Counted from the stretch's first letter, positions 17,069-26,333 are shown. The stretch: 53,443 nucleotides of DNA from Ramlibacter tataouinensis (GCA_002427815.1 DIZF01000084.1:1-53443), one strand, 5' to 3'. The notes: a model not told the origin generated them from the letters alone. A program made the numbers and translations.

Positions 17069-17991
17069 CTCAGCCGCGCCCCGGCCCAGCGTCCATCGTT
17101 CACCAGCTGGCGCGCGCAATCGGCGAGCACCACCCGCGCCGCCAGGGCGGCCGGCGACAACTCGTCGTCGGACAGGCTGCACAGCGAGTTCAGGCGGCGC
17201 GCCTGGGGATCGGATATCTCGCTCAGGCGGAAGCGCTTCGTCGCATCCGGAAAGCGGCCCAGCGCGGCCCAGGGCTGCAGCGTGCAACCCAGGCCGGCAT
17301 CCACCGCTTCCATCAACAGGGCCAGTGAATCGATTTCGGCCACCACCTGTGGCCGCACACGGGCGCGGGCGAATGCGGCATCCAGCGTGCTGCGCAAGCC
17401 GTGCGGGCCGGTCGGCAGGATCAACGGCACGCCTTTGAGCTGCGCCACGCGCAGCTTCGCCGGTGCAGGGCCGGCCGCGCCAGCGCGCGATCCGATGAGG
17501 AACAGCTTTTCCTCCAGCAACGGCGTGACGCTCCAGCGCCGTGCTGGATGGGTTTCGAACAGGACCGCCAGGTCGAGCTGGCGGGCATTGAGCATGTTGG
17601 AAAGATGTCCCGACAGAGTCTCCACCATGTGCAGCCGCACATGCGGATGGCGCTCGGCCATGGCTCGCATCAGCGGCAGCCCCAGCACCGACGCCGTGGT
17701 CGGCGCGAGGCCCACACTCACCGTGCCGGAAAGCCGCGCTTCATGCGCGGCCCGCGCCGCCTGATCCACGTGCCGCAAGGCCAGTTGCGCTTCGCGGAAG
17801 AAGGCCAGTCCCGCCTCGGTCGGCGCGGCGCCCTTGCTGGTGCGCTGCAAGAGGCGGGTCGCGAGTTCGCCTTCCAGGCGGCTGATCTGCTGGCTGAGGG
17901 CGGACTGCACCAGTTGCAGGTCGAGCGCGGCGCGGCTGATGCTGCCCAGCTCGACGACCCGGACAAAGTAACGCAGCTGGCGCAGTTCCAT
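17053..17991 (-). CDS. LysR-type regulator, probable TcuR
   Basis: A 312-residue LysR-type transcription factor. An N-terminal winged helix-turn-helix (MELRQLRYFVRVVELGSISR...QSALSQQISRLEGEL) is followed by a co-inducer domain. The start at 17991 gives the canonical LysR N-terminus; the open frame extends 21 codons upstream without family similarity. It is co-directional with and just upstream of tcuAB-SDR, and head-to-head with the MaoC-like gene at 18260. It may therefore control both directions from the 268-bp intergenic region, which contains a 15-bp palindrome. TcuR identity is inferred from context. Confidence 0.9.
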   Translation of the reverse strand: MELRQLRYFVRVVELGSISRAALDLQLVQSALSQQISRLEGELATRLLQRTSKGAAPTEAGLAFFREAQLALRHVDQAARAAHEARLSGTVSVGLAPTTASVLGLPLMRAMAERHPHVRLHMVETLSGHLSNMLNARQLDLAVLFETHPARRWSVTPLLEEKLFLIGSRAGAAGPAPAKLRVAQLKGVPLILPTGPHGLRSTLDAAFARARVRPQVVAEIDSLALLMEAVDAGLGCTLQPWAALGRFPDATKRFRLSEISDPQARRLNSLCSLSDDELSPAALAARVVLADCARQLVNDGRWAGARLSHHES

Positions 17992-18200
17992 GCCGCTATT
18001 GTGCGCAAGTACCGATCCCCGGCTGCCCACCCCGCGCCGGAGGTCACCACGCATCGCGTTTCAGAGCCTGGCCTGCGGTGCGGCGGTTCGGGCACGGGCC
18101 CCATGAAGCGCACGCCTGCTGCAGCATTGCACCCGGTGCGCGAATCGTTGCGCCCTTTGCACTTCCCACGATCGCACCGCACGAACACAATCGGCTCTCA

Positions 18201-18215
18201 ACCGTCCGGGACGGT
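18201..18215. promoter_or_regulatory. 15-bp palindrome, candidate operator
   Basis: ACCGTCC-G-GGACGGT is a perfect inverted repeat in the divergent region between the LysR gene and the MaoC-like gene, ending 44 bases before the latter's start. LysR sites are usually imperfect palindromes with T-N11-A. This perfect one could instead serve another regulator. Confidence 0.4.
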
Positions 18216-18259
18216 CAAGTCCGCCCCGGATTGCAACGCACTACATGAAAGGCTGCCTC

Positions 18260-19120
18260 ATGAATACCGACACCTTGAAACTGCAGGACTGGGTTGGCCG
18301 CACCGAAACCGTAGCCGACGCGATCACCGCCACCCCCTGCGCCGCGCTCGCCGCCACCCTCGACCATTCGCCCGAGCGGCCGGCCCAGGGTTTTGCGCTG
18401 CCGCCGCTGTGGCACTGGCTGTACTTCCTGCCCCTGCATCGCCAATCCGAGATCGGGCCCGACGGCCATGCCCGGCGCGGCGGCTTCCTGCCGCCGGTGC
18501 CCCTGCCGCGGCGCATGTGGGCGGGCAGCCAGTTCAGCTTTCATTCGCCGGTGCGGGTGGGCGACGCGGTGCGCCGGGTTTCGACCATCGCCAACGTGGA
18601 CGAAAAAAGCGGCCGCACCGGGCCGCTGGTATTCGTCAAAGTGCGGCATGAGGTGTTCTGCAACGGCAGCCCCGAGCCGGCGCTCACCGAATTCCATGAC
18701 ATCGTCTACCGCGAAGCCGCCCAGCCGGGCGCCGCAGCCCCGCCGCCGCAGGCAGCGCCGGCCAATCCGGCGTGGCAGCGCACGATCACGCCGGACGACG
18801 TGCTGCTGTTTCGCTACTCGGCGCTGACCTTCAACGGCCACCGCATCCACTACGACCGCCGCTACGTCACGCAGGTCGAAGGCTACCCGGGCCTGGTGGT
18901 GCACGGCCCCCTGATCGCCACGCTGCTGATGGATCTGTTGCGCCGGCAGCGGCCCGATGCGGTGGTGCGCAGCTTCGAGTTCCGCGCCGTGCGCCCGACC
19001 TTCGACCTCCATCCCTTCGCCGTCAATGGCACGCCTGCGGCCGACGGCAAGACCGTTCATCTCTGGGCCCAGGACCATGAAGGCTGGCTCACGATGGACG
19101 CCACCGCGTCTCTCGCCTGA
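18260..19120 (+). CDS. MaoC/FAS1-type acyl-CoA hydratase (mesaconyl-C4-CoA or itaconyl-CoA hydratase-like)
   Basis: This 286-residue protein is of the double hot-dog hydratase type. The second domain carries the hydratase signature FNGHRIHYDRRYVTQVEGYP and LVVHGPLIATLL. The first has WHWLYFLPLHRQSEIGPDGH and the FHSPVRVGDAVRR strand. Family members hydrate C4/C5 dicarboxylic enoyl-CoAs such as mesaconyl-C4-CoA or itaconyl-CoA. It is divergent from the LysR gene, so a link to the tcuAB-SDR unit and to small tricarboxylate/dicarboxylate use is plausible but unproven. An ATG at 18245 is possible; 18260 is preferred for the AAAGG before it. Confidence 0.82.
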   Translation: MNTDTLKLQDWVGRTETVADAITATPCAALAATLDHSPERPAQGFALPPLWHWLYFLPLHRQSEIGPDGHARRGGFLPPVPLPRRMWAGSQFSFHSPVRVGDAVRRVSTIANVDEKSGRTGPLVFVKVRHEVFCNGSPEPALTEFHDIVYREAAQPGAAAPPPQAAPANPAWQRTITPDDVLLFRYSALTFNGHRIHYDRRYVTQVEGYPGLVVHGPLIATLLMDLLRRQRPDAVVRSFEFRAVRPTFDLHPFAVNGTPAADGKTVHLWAQDHEGWLTMDATASLA

Positions 19121-19142
19121 GACAGCTGGGATAATCGCACGG

Positions 19143-20249
19143 ATGGGTCGCAAGCCGCGTGTCGTTGTCGGGCTGAGCGGGGGCGTGGACTCCGCGGTGA
19201 GCGCGTACCTGCTCAAGCAGCAGGGCTGGGAGGTGGTCGGCATCTTCATGAAGAACTGGGAAGACGACGACGACAGCGAGTACTGCTCGTCCAACGAGGA
19301 CTTCGTCGACGCCGCCAGCGTGGCGGACGTGATCGGCATCGAGATCGAGCATGTGAATTTCGCGGCCGAATACAAGGACCGCGTCTTTGCCGAGTTCCTG
19401 CGCGAGTACCAGGCCGGCCGCACGCCCAACCCCGACGTGCTGTGCAACGCCGAGATCAAGTTCAAGGCCTTCCTCGACCATGCCATCCGCCTCGGCGCGG
19501 AAAAGATCGCCACGGGACACTATGCACGGGTATGGGAACGAGGCGGTTTGTTCGAACTGCTCAAGGGCCTCGATGGCACCAAAGACCAGAGCTACTTCCT
19601 GCACCGGCTGAACCAGGCGCAGCTTTCGAAAACGCTGTTCCCGGTGGGCGAGCTGCGCAAGACCGAGGTGCGCCGCATCGCCGAAGAAATCCGCCTGCCC
19701 AACGCGAAGAAAAAGGATTCGACCGGCATCTGCTTCATCGGCGAGCGGCCGTTCCGCGACTTCCTCAACCGCTACATCTCGAAGGAGCCCGGGCCGATCA
19801 AGGACGAGAGGGGCCGGGTCATCGGCCAGCACCAGGGCCTCTCCTTCTATACGCTGGGCCAGCGCCAGGGCCTGGGCATAGGCGGCGTGAAGGAGAAAGG
19901 CGCGCAGCGCGGCGGCGGTGAGCACGCGCCCTGGTTCGTGGCCCGCAAGGACATGGAGAAGAACACGCTCTGGGTGGTGCAAGGGCATGAACATCCCTGG
20001 CTGCAGTCGCTGGCGCTGGATGCCGACGACGCGAGCTGGGTGTCAGGCCAGCCGCCCGCGCCCGGAACTTATGCGGCCAAGACGCGCTATCGCCAGGCCG
20101 ACGCGCCCTGCACGCTGTCGCAATCGGCGGCGGGCGCGTTCCACCTCGATTTCAGCGAGCCACAATGGGCCGTGACGCCCGGCCAGTCCGCCGTGCTCTA
20201 CCACGGAGACGTGTGCCTGGGCGGTGGCGTGATCGCGGCGAAAACCTGA
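19143..20249 (+). CDS. mnmA: tRNA-specific 2-thiouridylase MnmA
   Basis: MnmA installs the 2-thio group on U34 of tRNA-Lys, Glu and Gln, using ATP and sulfur relayed from IscS/TusE. The 368-residue protein has the PP-loop SGGVDS (12-17), catalytic Cys101 (PNPDVLCNAEIKF), catalytic Cys197 (DSTGICFIGERPFRDFL) and the adenylation-related LGQRQGLGIGG. It starts 22 bases after the MaoC-like stop. It is convergent with ssb, the two stop codons being separated by a single base, which leaves no room for a dedicated terminator. Confidence 0.97.
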   Translation: MGRKPRVVVGLSGGVDSAVSAYLLKQQGWEVVGIFMKNWEDDDDSEYCSSNEDFVDAASVADVIGIEIEHVNFAAEYKDRVFAEFLREYQAGRTPNPDVLCNAEIKFKAFLDHAIRLGAEKIATGHYARVWERGGLFELLKGLDGTKDQSYFLHRLNQAQLSKTLFPVGELRKTEVRRIAEEIRLPNAKKKDSTGICFIGERPFRDFLNRYISKEPGPIKDERGRVIGQHQGLSFYTLGQRQGLGIGGVKEKGAQRGGGEHAPWFVARKDMEKNTLWVVQGHEHPWLQSLALDADDASWVSGQPPAPGTYAAKTRYRQADAPCTLSQSAAGAFHLDFSEPQWAVTPGQSAVLYHGDVCLGGGVIAAKT

Positions 20250-20250
20250 C

Positions 20251-20745
20251 TCAGAACGGAATATCGTCGTCCATGTCGTCGAAGCCGCTCGCGGGCTTGG
20301 CCGCCGCCGGCCGCTGGGCCGCAGGGGCGGCGGCACGGGGCGCGGGTGCGGGCCGGCGCGTGCCACCGCCACCACCTTCTTCCTCGCCGCCGGCCGGGCC
20401 GCCCATGCCTTCACGGGCACCGAGCAGCTGCATTTCGGTGGCGATGATGTCCACCGTATTCTTCTCGACGCCGTCCTTGTCGGTGTACTTGCCGTATTTC
20501 AAGCGGCCCTCGACGTAGATGGGACGGCCCTTCTTCACGTACTCGCCGGCGATTTCGGCCAGGCGGTCGTAGAAGGTGACCCGGTGCCACTGCGTGTCCT
20601 CCACGGTTTCGCCGGTGTTCTTGTCCTTGCGCCTGCTCGAGGTGGCGAGGCTGACGTTGGCCACGGCCTGGCCGGAGGGCAGATAGCGGATTTCGGGGTC
20701 GCGGCCGCAGTTGCCGACCAGGATGACTTTGTTGACGGATGCCAT
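20251..20745 (-). CDS. ssb: single-stranded DNA-binding protein
   Basis: SSB coats single-stranded DNA as a tetramer and recruits repair and replication partners. The 164-residue product has the OB-fold N-terminus (MASVNKVILVGNCGRDPEIR, then TQWHRVTFYDRLAEIAGEYV). A Gly/Pro/Ala-rich linker follows, then the acidic tip DMDDDIPF that binds partner proteins. It lies 29 bases after the MFS gene in the same orientation. With uvrA divergent beyond that, this reproduces the uvrA/MFS/ssb neighbourhood common in Burkholderiales. Confidence 0.97.
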   Translation of the reverse strand: MASVNKVILVGNCGRDPEIRYLPSGQAVANVSLATSSRRKDKNTGETVEDTQWHRVTFYDRLAEIAGEYVKKGRPIYVEGRLKYGKYTDKDGVEKNTVDIIATEMQLLGAREGMGGPAGGEEEGGGGGTRRPAPAPRAAAPAAQRPAAAKPASGFDDMDDDIPF

Positions 20746-20774
20746 AAGGGATGTTCCTCTGGGTAATTTGACGA

Positions 20775-21983
20775 TTATGTCGCCTGGGCTTCGTCGGCCA
20801 ACACCTCTTCGGCCGAGTTTCGGGACCGCGGCGCACGCATGGGCCATGCGACCACCAGCCAGACCAGCATCAGCCCGGCACAGGTTGCGAACAGCCCTTG
20901 TGCTCCAACGTTCTTGATGAGCCAGCCGCCGACCGCCCCGCCTGCGAACAAACCCAGGGATTGCAGCGTGTTGTAGACGCCCAGGGCGGTGCCGCGCGCG
21001 TGGGGCGGCGCGATCCGCGACGCCATGCTGGGCTGGCTGGCCTCCAGCACATTGAAACCGCAGAAGAAGACGAACAGCAACGCCGCCAGCATGCCGACAC
21101 CGGGATGGCCGGCCGCCAGCAGCAGTCCCACCTGGACCAGGGCCACCAGCCCCACCGCGCCCAGGAACACGGCGCGCAGGTACCCACGCCGCTCCAGCGG
21201 GAACAGCGTGCCGCCCATCACCACAAATGAAGCCAGCACGGCCGGCAGGTAGATATGCCAGTGCTGGTCTTTGGGCACGCCGGCCTGCACCAGCAACCCG
21301 GGGATCGCCATCCACATCGCAAGCTGCACCGCATGCAGCACGAAAACGCCGACGTTCAGCCGTACCAGCCCGCCGTGGCGCAGGACCTCCGACAGCCGGC
21401 CGCGCGGCACAGTCTTGTGCTGCAGCGGCTCCGGCGGGGTCCACCAGGCCACCACCGCGATGCACAGCAGCGCCAGGGCCCCGGTGACGGCGAACAGGCC
21501 GTGCAGCCCGATGCGCGCGACCAGCAGCGGCGCGACCACCAGGGACAGCGCGAACATCAGGCCGATGCTTCCCCCCACCAGCGCCATGGCCTTGGTGCGA
21601 ACCACGTCGCGGGTCTGGTCCGCCAGCAGGGCCGTCACGGCCGCGGACACCGCGCCGGCGCCTTGCAAGGAGCGGGCCGCGGTGAGCCAGTTCAGGGTAG
21701 GGGCCCAGGCGGCCAGGAGGCTGCCCGCCGCGAATACCAGCAAGCCGAAGATGATCACCCGCTTGCGGCCCAGCCGGTCCGAAGCGGCGCCGAACGGAAG
21801 CTGCAGGATGGCCTGGGTCAGCCCGTAGATGCCCATGGCCATGCCGACCCGGGCCGGATCGTCGCCGCCCGGATACCGCGCGGCCTCCAGGGCGAACACG
21901 GGCAGCACCAGGAACAGGCCCAGCATGCGGGCGGCGAAGATGGTCGCCAGCGAAAAGCTGGCGCTGCGCTCGACCGGAGTCAT
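20775..21983 (-). CDS. major facilitator superfamily transporter
   Basis: A 402-residue protein with twelve predicted membrane helices. The MFS motif A lies between TM2 and TM3 (GAASDRLGRKRVI), and a drug/H+ antiporter-like GAGAVSAAVTALLADQTR segment is present. The substrate is unknown. The start MTPVERSASFSL at 21983 fits the family N-terminus; an upstream ATG at 22076 is possible, and neither has a clear Shine-Dalgarno sequence. The gene is conserved between uvrA and ssb in Burkholderiales, but nothing in the sequence ties it to DNA repair. Confidence 0.88.
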   Translation of the reverse strand: MTPVERSASFSLATIFAARMLGLFLVLPVFALEAARYPGGDDPARVGMAMGIYGLTQAILQLPFGAASDRLGRKRVIIFGLLVFAAGSLLAAWAPTLNWLTAARSLQGAGAVSAAVTALLADQTRDVVRTKAMALVGGSIGLMFALSLVVAPLLVARIGLHGLFAVTGALALLCIAVVAWWTPPEPLQHKTVPRGRLSEVLRHGGLVRLNVGVFVLHAVQLAMWMAIPGLLVQAGVPKDQHWHIYLPAVLASFVVMGGTLFPLERRGYLRAVFLGAVGLVALVQVGLLLAAGHPGVGMLAALLFVFFCGFNVLEASQPSMASRIAPPHARGTALGVYNTLQSLGLFAGGAVGGWLIKNVGAQGLFATCAGLMLVWLVVAWPMRAPRSRNSAEEVLADEAQAT

Positions 21984-22118
21984 CCGGCTGGGATCGGACA
22001 AGGAGGATGTTTTCACGGACGGATGGGGTAGGGATGCGGTGCGGCCGGAAACCGGCAACCCTGGATTGTCCGGCATTCCGCCCCGGACGGCCTGTGACAG
22101 GGCCCTTGCCGGTCTATC

Positions 22119-25100
22119 ATGTTGGGTTTTCCCTGGTGCACCCCGACATTGAACTCAACGACCGACGGCCAGTCCCTTGAGCCGGGCGACAGCGGCACCT
22201 ATCTTGCGGCGGCACTGGCCCAGCGGATCAGCGTCCGCGGGGCCCGCACCCACAACCTCAAGAACATCGACCTGGACATCCCGCGCAACCGGCTGGTGGT
22301 GATCACCGGGCTGTCGGGATCGGGCAAATCTTCGCTGGCCTTCGACACGCTCTACGCCGAAGGACAGCGCCGCTATGTGGAAAGCCTGTCGGCCTATGCG
22401 CGGCAATTCCTGCAGCTCATGGACAAGCCCGATGTCGACCTCATCGAAGGCCTGTCGCCGGCGATCTCGATCGAGCAGAAAGCCACCTCGCACAACCCGC
22501 GCTCCACCGTCGGCACCGTCACCGAGATCCACGACTACCTGCGCCTGCTGTTCGCCCGGGCCGGCACGCCCTATTGCCCCGTCCACAACGTGCCGCTGCA
22601 GTCGCAGACCGTGTCGCAGATGGTGGACGCGGTGCTGGCGCTTCCGCCAGAGACGCGGTTGATGGTGCTGGCCCCGGTCGCGCGCGAGCGCAAGGGCGAG
22701 TTCGTCGATGTGTTTGCCGATATGCAGGCGCGCGGCTATGTGCGTTTCCGCGTCGACGGGCAGGCGTACGAGTTCGACGCGCTGCCCAAGCTCAAGAAGA
22801 CCGAGAAGCACGACATCGACGTGGTGATCGACCGGCTGAAGGTGCGCCCCGACATCCAGCAGCGGCTGGCCGAGAGCTTCGAGGCCGCGCTGCGGTTGGC
22901 CGACGGCCGGGCCATCGCGCTCGAGATGGACAGCGGCAAGCCGGACGCTGCGGGAGCAGACGCGGCGCCGCGCGAGCACTGGTTCAACGCCAAGTTCGCG
23001 TGCCCGGTCTGCAATTACTCCATCAGCGAACTCGAGCCGCGCCTGTTCTCCTTCAACTCGCCCGTGGGCGCCTGCCCATCCTGCGACGGACTCGGCCACA
23101 GGGAGTTCTTCGACCCGACGCGGGTGGTCGCCTTCCCGACGCTCTCGCTGGCCAGCGGCGCGATCAAGGGCTGGGATCGCCGCAACGCCTATTACTTCGC
23201 ATTGATCGAAAGCCTGGCGAAGCACTACCAGTTCAGTGTCGATGCCCCGTTCGAAGAGCTGCCCCAGCCGGTGCGCGACGTCGTCCTGCACGGCTCGGGT
23301 GAGGAAGACATCCGGTTCAGCTACACCATGGAATCGGGGAGCAGCGCCGGCCGCAAGGTGAGCAAGAAGCATCCCTTCGAAGGCATCATCCCCAACATGG
23401 AGCGGCGCTACCGCGAGACCGATTCGGTCGCGGTGCGCGAAGAGCTGGCGCGCTACCGCAGCGTGCAGCCCTGCCCCGAATGCGGCGGAACCCGGCTGCG
23501 CAGCGAAGCCCGGCACGTCAAGGTGGGTGAAGGCGAGCAGGCCCGCGCCATCTTCGAGATCGGCCATGCGACGCTGCGCGAGAGCTTCGAGTATTTCAAG
23601 GCCTTGAAGCTGAGCGGCGCCAAGGCCGAGATCGCGGACCGGGTGGTGCGCGAGATCGGCTCGCGCCTGAAATTCCTCAACGACGTGGGACTGAACTATC
23701 TCAGCCTGGACCGCAGCGCCGAAACGCTGTCGGGCGGCGAGGCGCAGCGCATCCGGCTCGCGTCGCAGATCGGCTCGGGCCTGACCGGCGTGATGTATGT
23801 GCTGGACGAACCCAGCATCGGCCTGCACCAGCGCGACAACGACCGCCTGATCGGCACGCTGCGGCACCTGCGCGATATCGGCAACAGCGTACTGGTGGTG
23901 GAGCACGACGAGGACATGATCCGCGCAGCCGACCATGTGATCGACCTGGGCCCCGGCGCCGGGATTCATGGCGGCCGCGTGATGGCGCAGGGCACTTATG
24001 AAGAGGTCAAGGCGACGCCCGGTTCGCTCACCGGCCAGTACCTGTCGGGCGCCAAATCGATTCCGGTGCCCGCGCGGCGCACGGCCTGGCTGCCGGTGCT
24101 GGCCCAGGCGACCGAGGCCAGGACAGCGTCGCGTTTCCCGCCCAGCCCGGCCGCCGTACGCCGCGCCGAGCGCGAGGCGGTCCATCAGGCCACGCTGGGC
24201 CCGCTGCAGGAAATCCGCGTGCTGGGCGCCAGCGGCAACAACCTGCAGCATGTCAGCGTGGCCTTTCCGGTGGGACTGTTCACCTGCGTCACCGGCGTCT
24301 CGGGCTCCGGCAAGTCGACCCTGGTCAACGACACACTGTATGCGGCCGTCGCCCGCACGCTCTACCGCGCCCACGAGGAGCCGGCACCGCATGACGCGAT
24401 CGAAGGCATAGAGCACTTCGACAAGGTGATCAACGTCGACCAGTCGCCGATCGGCCGCACGCCGCGCAGCAACCCGGCCACCTACACGGGCCTGTTCACG
24501 CCGATCCGCGAGCTGATGGCCGAGGTGGCCATGGCCAAGGAGCGCGGCTACGGCCCGGGCCGCTTCAGCTTCAACGTGGCCGGCGGGCGCTGCGAAGCCT
24601 GCCAGGGCGACGGCGTGGTGAAGGTGGAGATGCACTTCCTGCCCGATGTCTACGTGCCCTGCGACGTGTGCCATGGCCAGCGCTACAACCGGGAAACCCT
24701 CGAGGTGCAGTGGAAGGGCCGCAACATCGCGCAGATCCTCGACATGACGGTGGAGGACGCGCACCTGTTCCTCAAGCCCGTGCCCACCATCGCGCGCAAG
24801 CTGCAGACGCTGCTGGACGTGGGCCTGTCGTACGTGAAGCTGGGCCAGGCCGCCACCACGCTGTCGGGCGGTGAGGCGCAGCGGGTCAAGCTGGCGCTGG
24901 AGCTGTCCAAGCGCGACACCGGCCGCACGCTCTACATCCTGGACGAGCCCACCACCGGCCTGCACTTCGCCGACATAGCCCTGCTGCTGCGCGTGCTGCA
25001 CCAGTTGCGCGACGCCGGCAACACCATCGTCGTGATCGAGCACAACCTGGACGTGATCAAGACGGCCGACTGGATCATCGACATGGGCCCCGAAGGCGGC

Positions 25101-25196
25101 GCGGGCGGCGGGCTGGTGGTAGGCGTCGGGACGCCGGAAGATCTCGCCGCCAATCCCGCCAGCCACACCGGGCGCTATCTGAAGCGCCTGCTGTGA
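22119..25196 (+). CDS. uvrA: excinuclease ABC subunit A
   Basis: UvrA is the damage-sensing ATPase of nucleotide excision repair. The frame gives up to 1025 residues. The first ABC module has GLSGSGKSSLAFDTLY, and the second has GVSGSGKSTLVNDTLY. Two LSGGEAQR signatures are present, and two zinc modules include CPVCNYS...CPSCDG and CEACQGDG...CDVCHG. The start is uncertain: ATG 22119 is the longest, but TTG 22152 would remove 11 atypical residues, and neither has a strong Shine-Dalgarno sequence. I saw no canonical CTGT-N8-ACAG LexA box upstream. The stop overlaps the GTG of the next gene. Confidence 0.97.
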   Translation: MLGFPWCTPTLNSTTDGQSLEPGDSGTYLAAALAQRISVRGARTHNLKNIDLDIPRNRLVVITGLSGSGKSSLAFDTLYAEGQRRYVESLSAYARQFLQLMDKPDVDLIEGLSPAISIEQKATSHNPRSTVGTVTEIHDYLRLLFARAGTPYCPVHNVPLQSQTVSQMVDAVLALPPETRLMVLAPVARERKGEFVDVFADMQARGYVRFRVDGQAYEFDALPKLKKTEKHDIDVVIDRLKVRPDIQQRLAESFEAALRLADGRAIALEMDSGKPDAAGADAAPREHWFNAKFACPVCNYSISELEPRLFSFNSPVGACPSCDGLGHREFFDPTRVVAFPTLSLASGAIKGWDRRNAYYFALIESLAKHYQFSVDAPFEELPQPVRDVVLHGSGEEDIRFSYTMESGSSAGRKVSKKHPFEGIIPNMERRYRETDSVAVREELARYRSVQPCPECGGTRLRSEARHVKVGEGEQARAIFEIGHATLRESFEYFKALKLSGAKAEIADRVVREIGSRLKFLNDVGLNYLSLDRSAETLSGGEAQRIRLASQIGSGLTGVMYVLDEPSIGLHQRDNDRLIGTLRHLRDIGNSVLVVEHDEDMIRAADHVIDLGPGAGIHGGRVMAQGTYEEVKATPGSLTGQYLSGAKSIPVPARRTAWLPVLAQATEARTASRFPPSPAAVRRAEREAVHQATLGPLQEIRVLGASGNNLQHVSVAFPVGLFTCVTGVSGSGKSTLVNDTLYAAVARTLYRAHEEPAPHDAIEGIEHFDKVINVDQSPIGRTPRSNPATYTGLFTPIRELMAEVAMAKERGYGPGRFSFNVAGGRCEACQGDGVVKVEMHFLPDVYVPCDVCHGQRYNRETLEVQWKGRNIAQILDMTVEDAHLFLKPVPTIARKLQTLLDVGLSYVKLGQAATTLSGGEAQRVKLALELSKRDTGRTLYILDEPTTGLHFADIALLLRVLHQLRDAGNTIVVIEHNLDVIKTADWIIDMGPEGGAGGGLVVGVGTPEDLAANPASHTGRYLKRLL

Positions 25197-26119
25197 GCGG
25201 CGCGGAGCGACTCTCGGGCCGCGACCTCGTCGCCGCGCTGGCCATCGTCTTCATCTGGGGCATGAACTTTGTGGCGATGAAGTTCGCGCTGCGCGATTTC
25301 ACGCCGTTCCAGCTGGGCGCCGCGCGCTACGTCTTCGCGGCCTTGCCCCTGGTCCTGTTTGTGAAGCCGCCGCGATTGCACTGGAAATGGGTGCTGCTCT
25401 ACGGCCTGTTCCAGGGCGTGGGCCAGTTCGGCTTTCTGTTCACCGCGCTCAGGGTCGGCATGACCGGCTCGCTGGCGTCGGTGCTGATGCAGACCCAGGT
25501 GTTCTTCACGGCGATCTTCGGCTACCTGCTGCTGCGTGAGCGCCCCAGTCGCCCGCTCCAGTGGGGCCTGCTGCTGGCCGCGCTGGGCCTGTCGTGCTTC
25601 TCCGCCAATTACCTGTCGCCGCAGGGCAGCAGCGCCACCACGGCATGGGGCTTCATCCTCAACCTCTGCTCGGCCGCCATGTGGGCGGCCTCGAACATCG
25701 TCGCGCGCAGGGCGCAGCGGGCCAGCGCCGGCTTCGACCCCTTGTCGTTCGTGGTCTGGTCCAGCGTGGTGCCGGTGCTGCCGTTCGCGCTGCTGACGCT
25801 GGCTTTCGACGACCCGGCCACGCGCTGGCATTGGACCGCGGCGAGCGCCACGAACTGGATCGCCGTCGCCTACCTCGGCTGGATGGCAACCGTCCTGGCC
25901 TACGGCATGTGGACCGGACTGCTCAAGCGCCACCCGGCCAACCGCGTGGCACCGTTCAGCCTGGGTGTGCCGGTGGTGGGTCTGACAGCCGGGTTGTTGC
26001 TGCTCGGCGAGACCATCACCGTGTGGCAATGGGCCGGTATCGCCCTGGTGGTGGCGGCGCTGGCTTGCGTGATGCTGGGAGCACGGTGGTTGTCGCCGGT
26101 CAAGCCGCAGAGCTCGTGA
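25193..26119 (+). CDS. EamA-family (drug/metabolite superfamily) exporter
   Basis: A 308-residue membrane protein with ten hydrophobic helices in two EamA repeats. The first repeat begins IVFIWGMNFVAMKFALRDFT and the second has GFILNLCSAAMWAASNIVAR. Close relatives in E. coli export O-acetylserine/cysteine and other amino-acid metabolites; the substrate here is unknown. The start is a GTG whose last two bases overlap the uvrA TGA (GTGA), so it is likely translated from the uvrA mRNA. The TPP riboswitch begins 39 bases after its stop. Confidence 0.9.
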   Translation: MSGAERLSGRDLVAALAIVFIWGMNFVAMKFALRDFTPFQLGAARYVFAALPLVLFVKPPRLHWKWVLLYGLFQGVGQFGFLFTALRVGMTGSLASVLMQTQVFFTAIFGYLLLRERPSRPLQWGLLLAALGLSCFSANYLSPQGSSATTAWGFILNLCSAAMWAASNIVARRAQRASAGFDPLSFVVWSSVVPVLPFALLTLAFDDPATRWHWTAASATNWIAVAYLGWMATVLAYGMWTGLLKRHPANRVAPFSLGVPVVGLTAGLLLLGETITVWQWAGIALVVAALACVMLGARWLSPVKPQSS

Positions 26120-26158
26120 CAAAGCCGGGCTCGTCACTGTAGCTATACTTGCCGTTCG

Positions 26159-26252
26159 CTCCGGGGTGCGCGCCGGCCAAGTGGCCGGCGTTGCTGAGAT
26201 GGCAGAACCCAAACCCGAGAACTTGACCCGGTTAGTACCGGCGTAAGAAGAG
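26159..26252 (+). ncRNA. TPP riboswitch (THI element)
   Basis: The conserved core is plain. CCGGGGTGC opens P1/P2, then CTGAGATGGCAGAACCC gives the pyrimidine-binding CUGAGA loop. GAACTTGACCCGGTTAGTACC and GGCGTAAGAAG then form the pyrophosphate-binding half and close P1. It lies 82 bases upstream of thiC. Thiamin pyrophosphate binding should repress thiC. TATACT at 26144-26149 is a reasonable -10 element placing transcription start just before the aptamer. Confidence 0.96.
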
Positions 26253-26289
26253 CTGTCAGGACCGCTTCCCTCGAGCCCAGCCTGCCACA

Positions 26290-26323
26290 CCTTCGGAGCA
26301 CGTGTTGTTGACACACCGAAAGG
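26290..26323 (+). promoter_or_regulatory. hairpin that can mask the thiC ribosome-binding site
   Basis: CCTTCGG (26290-26296) pairs with CCGAAAGG (26316-26323, one bulged A), enclosing GTGT/ACAC pairs. The 3' arm contains AAAGG, the Shine-Dalgarno sequence 10 bases before the thiC ATG. No T-tract follows. The expression platform therefore probably controls translation, as in many proteobacterial thiC leaders, and not termination. Confidence 0.55.
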
Positions 26324-26333
26324 ATGGCCCCTG

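Noticed and set aside
15499..17328. 609-codon plus-strand frame over tcuA
   Set aside because: It is a shadow of tcuA and the LysR gene and has no recognisable protein feature.
22001..22118. LexA (SOS) box before uvrA
   Set aside because: No CTGT-N8-ACAG is present; CCTGTGACAGG at about 22091 has the wrong spacing.
22155..25166. 1003-codon open frame antisense to uvrA
   Set aside because: It mirrors uvrA exactly and arises from strong GC bias at third positions. Its translation is low-complexity, rich in His, Ala and Gly, and has no family motif.
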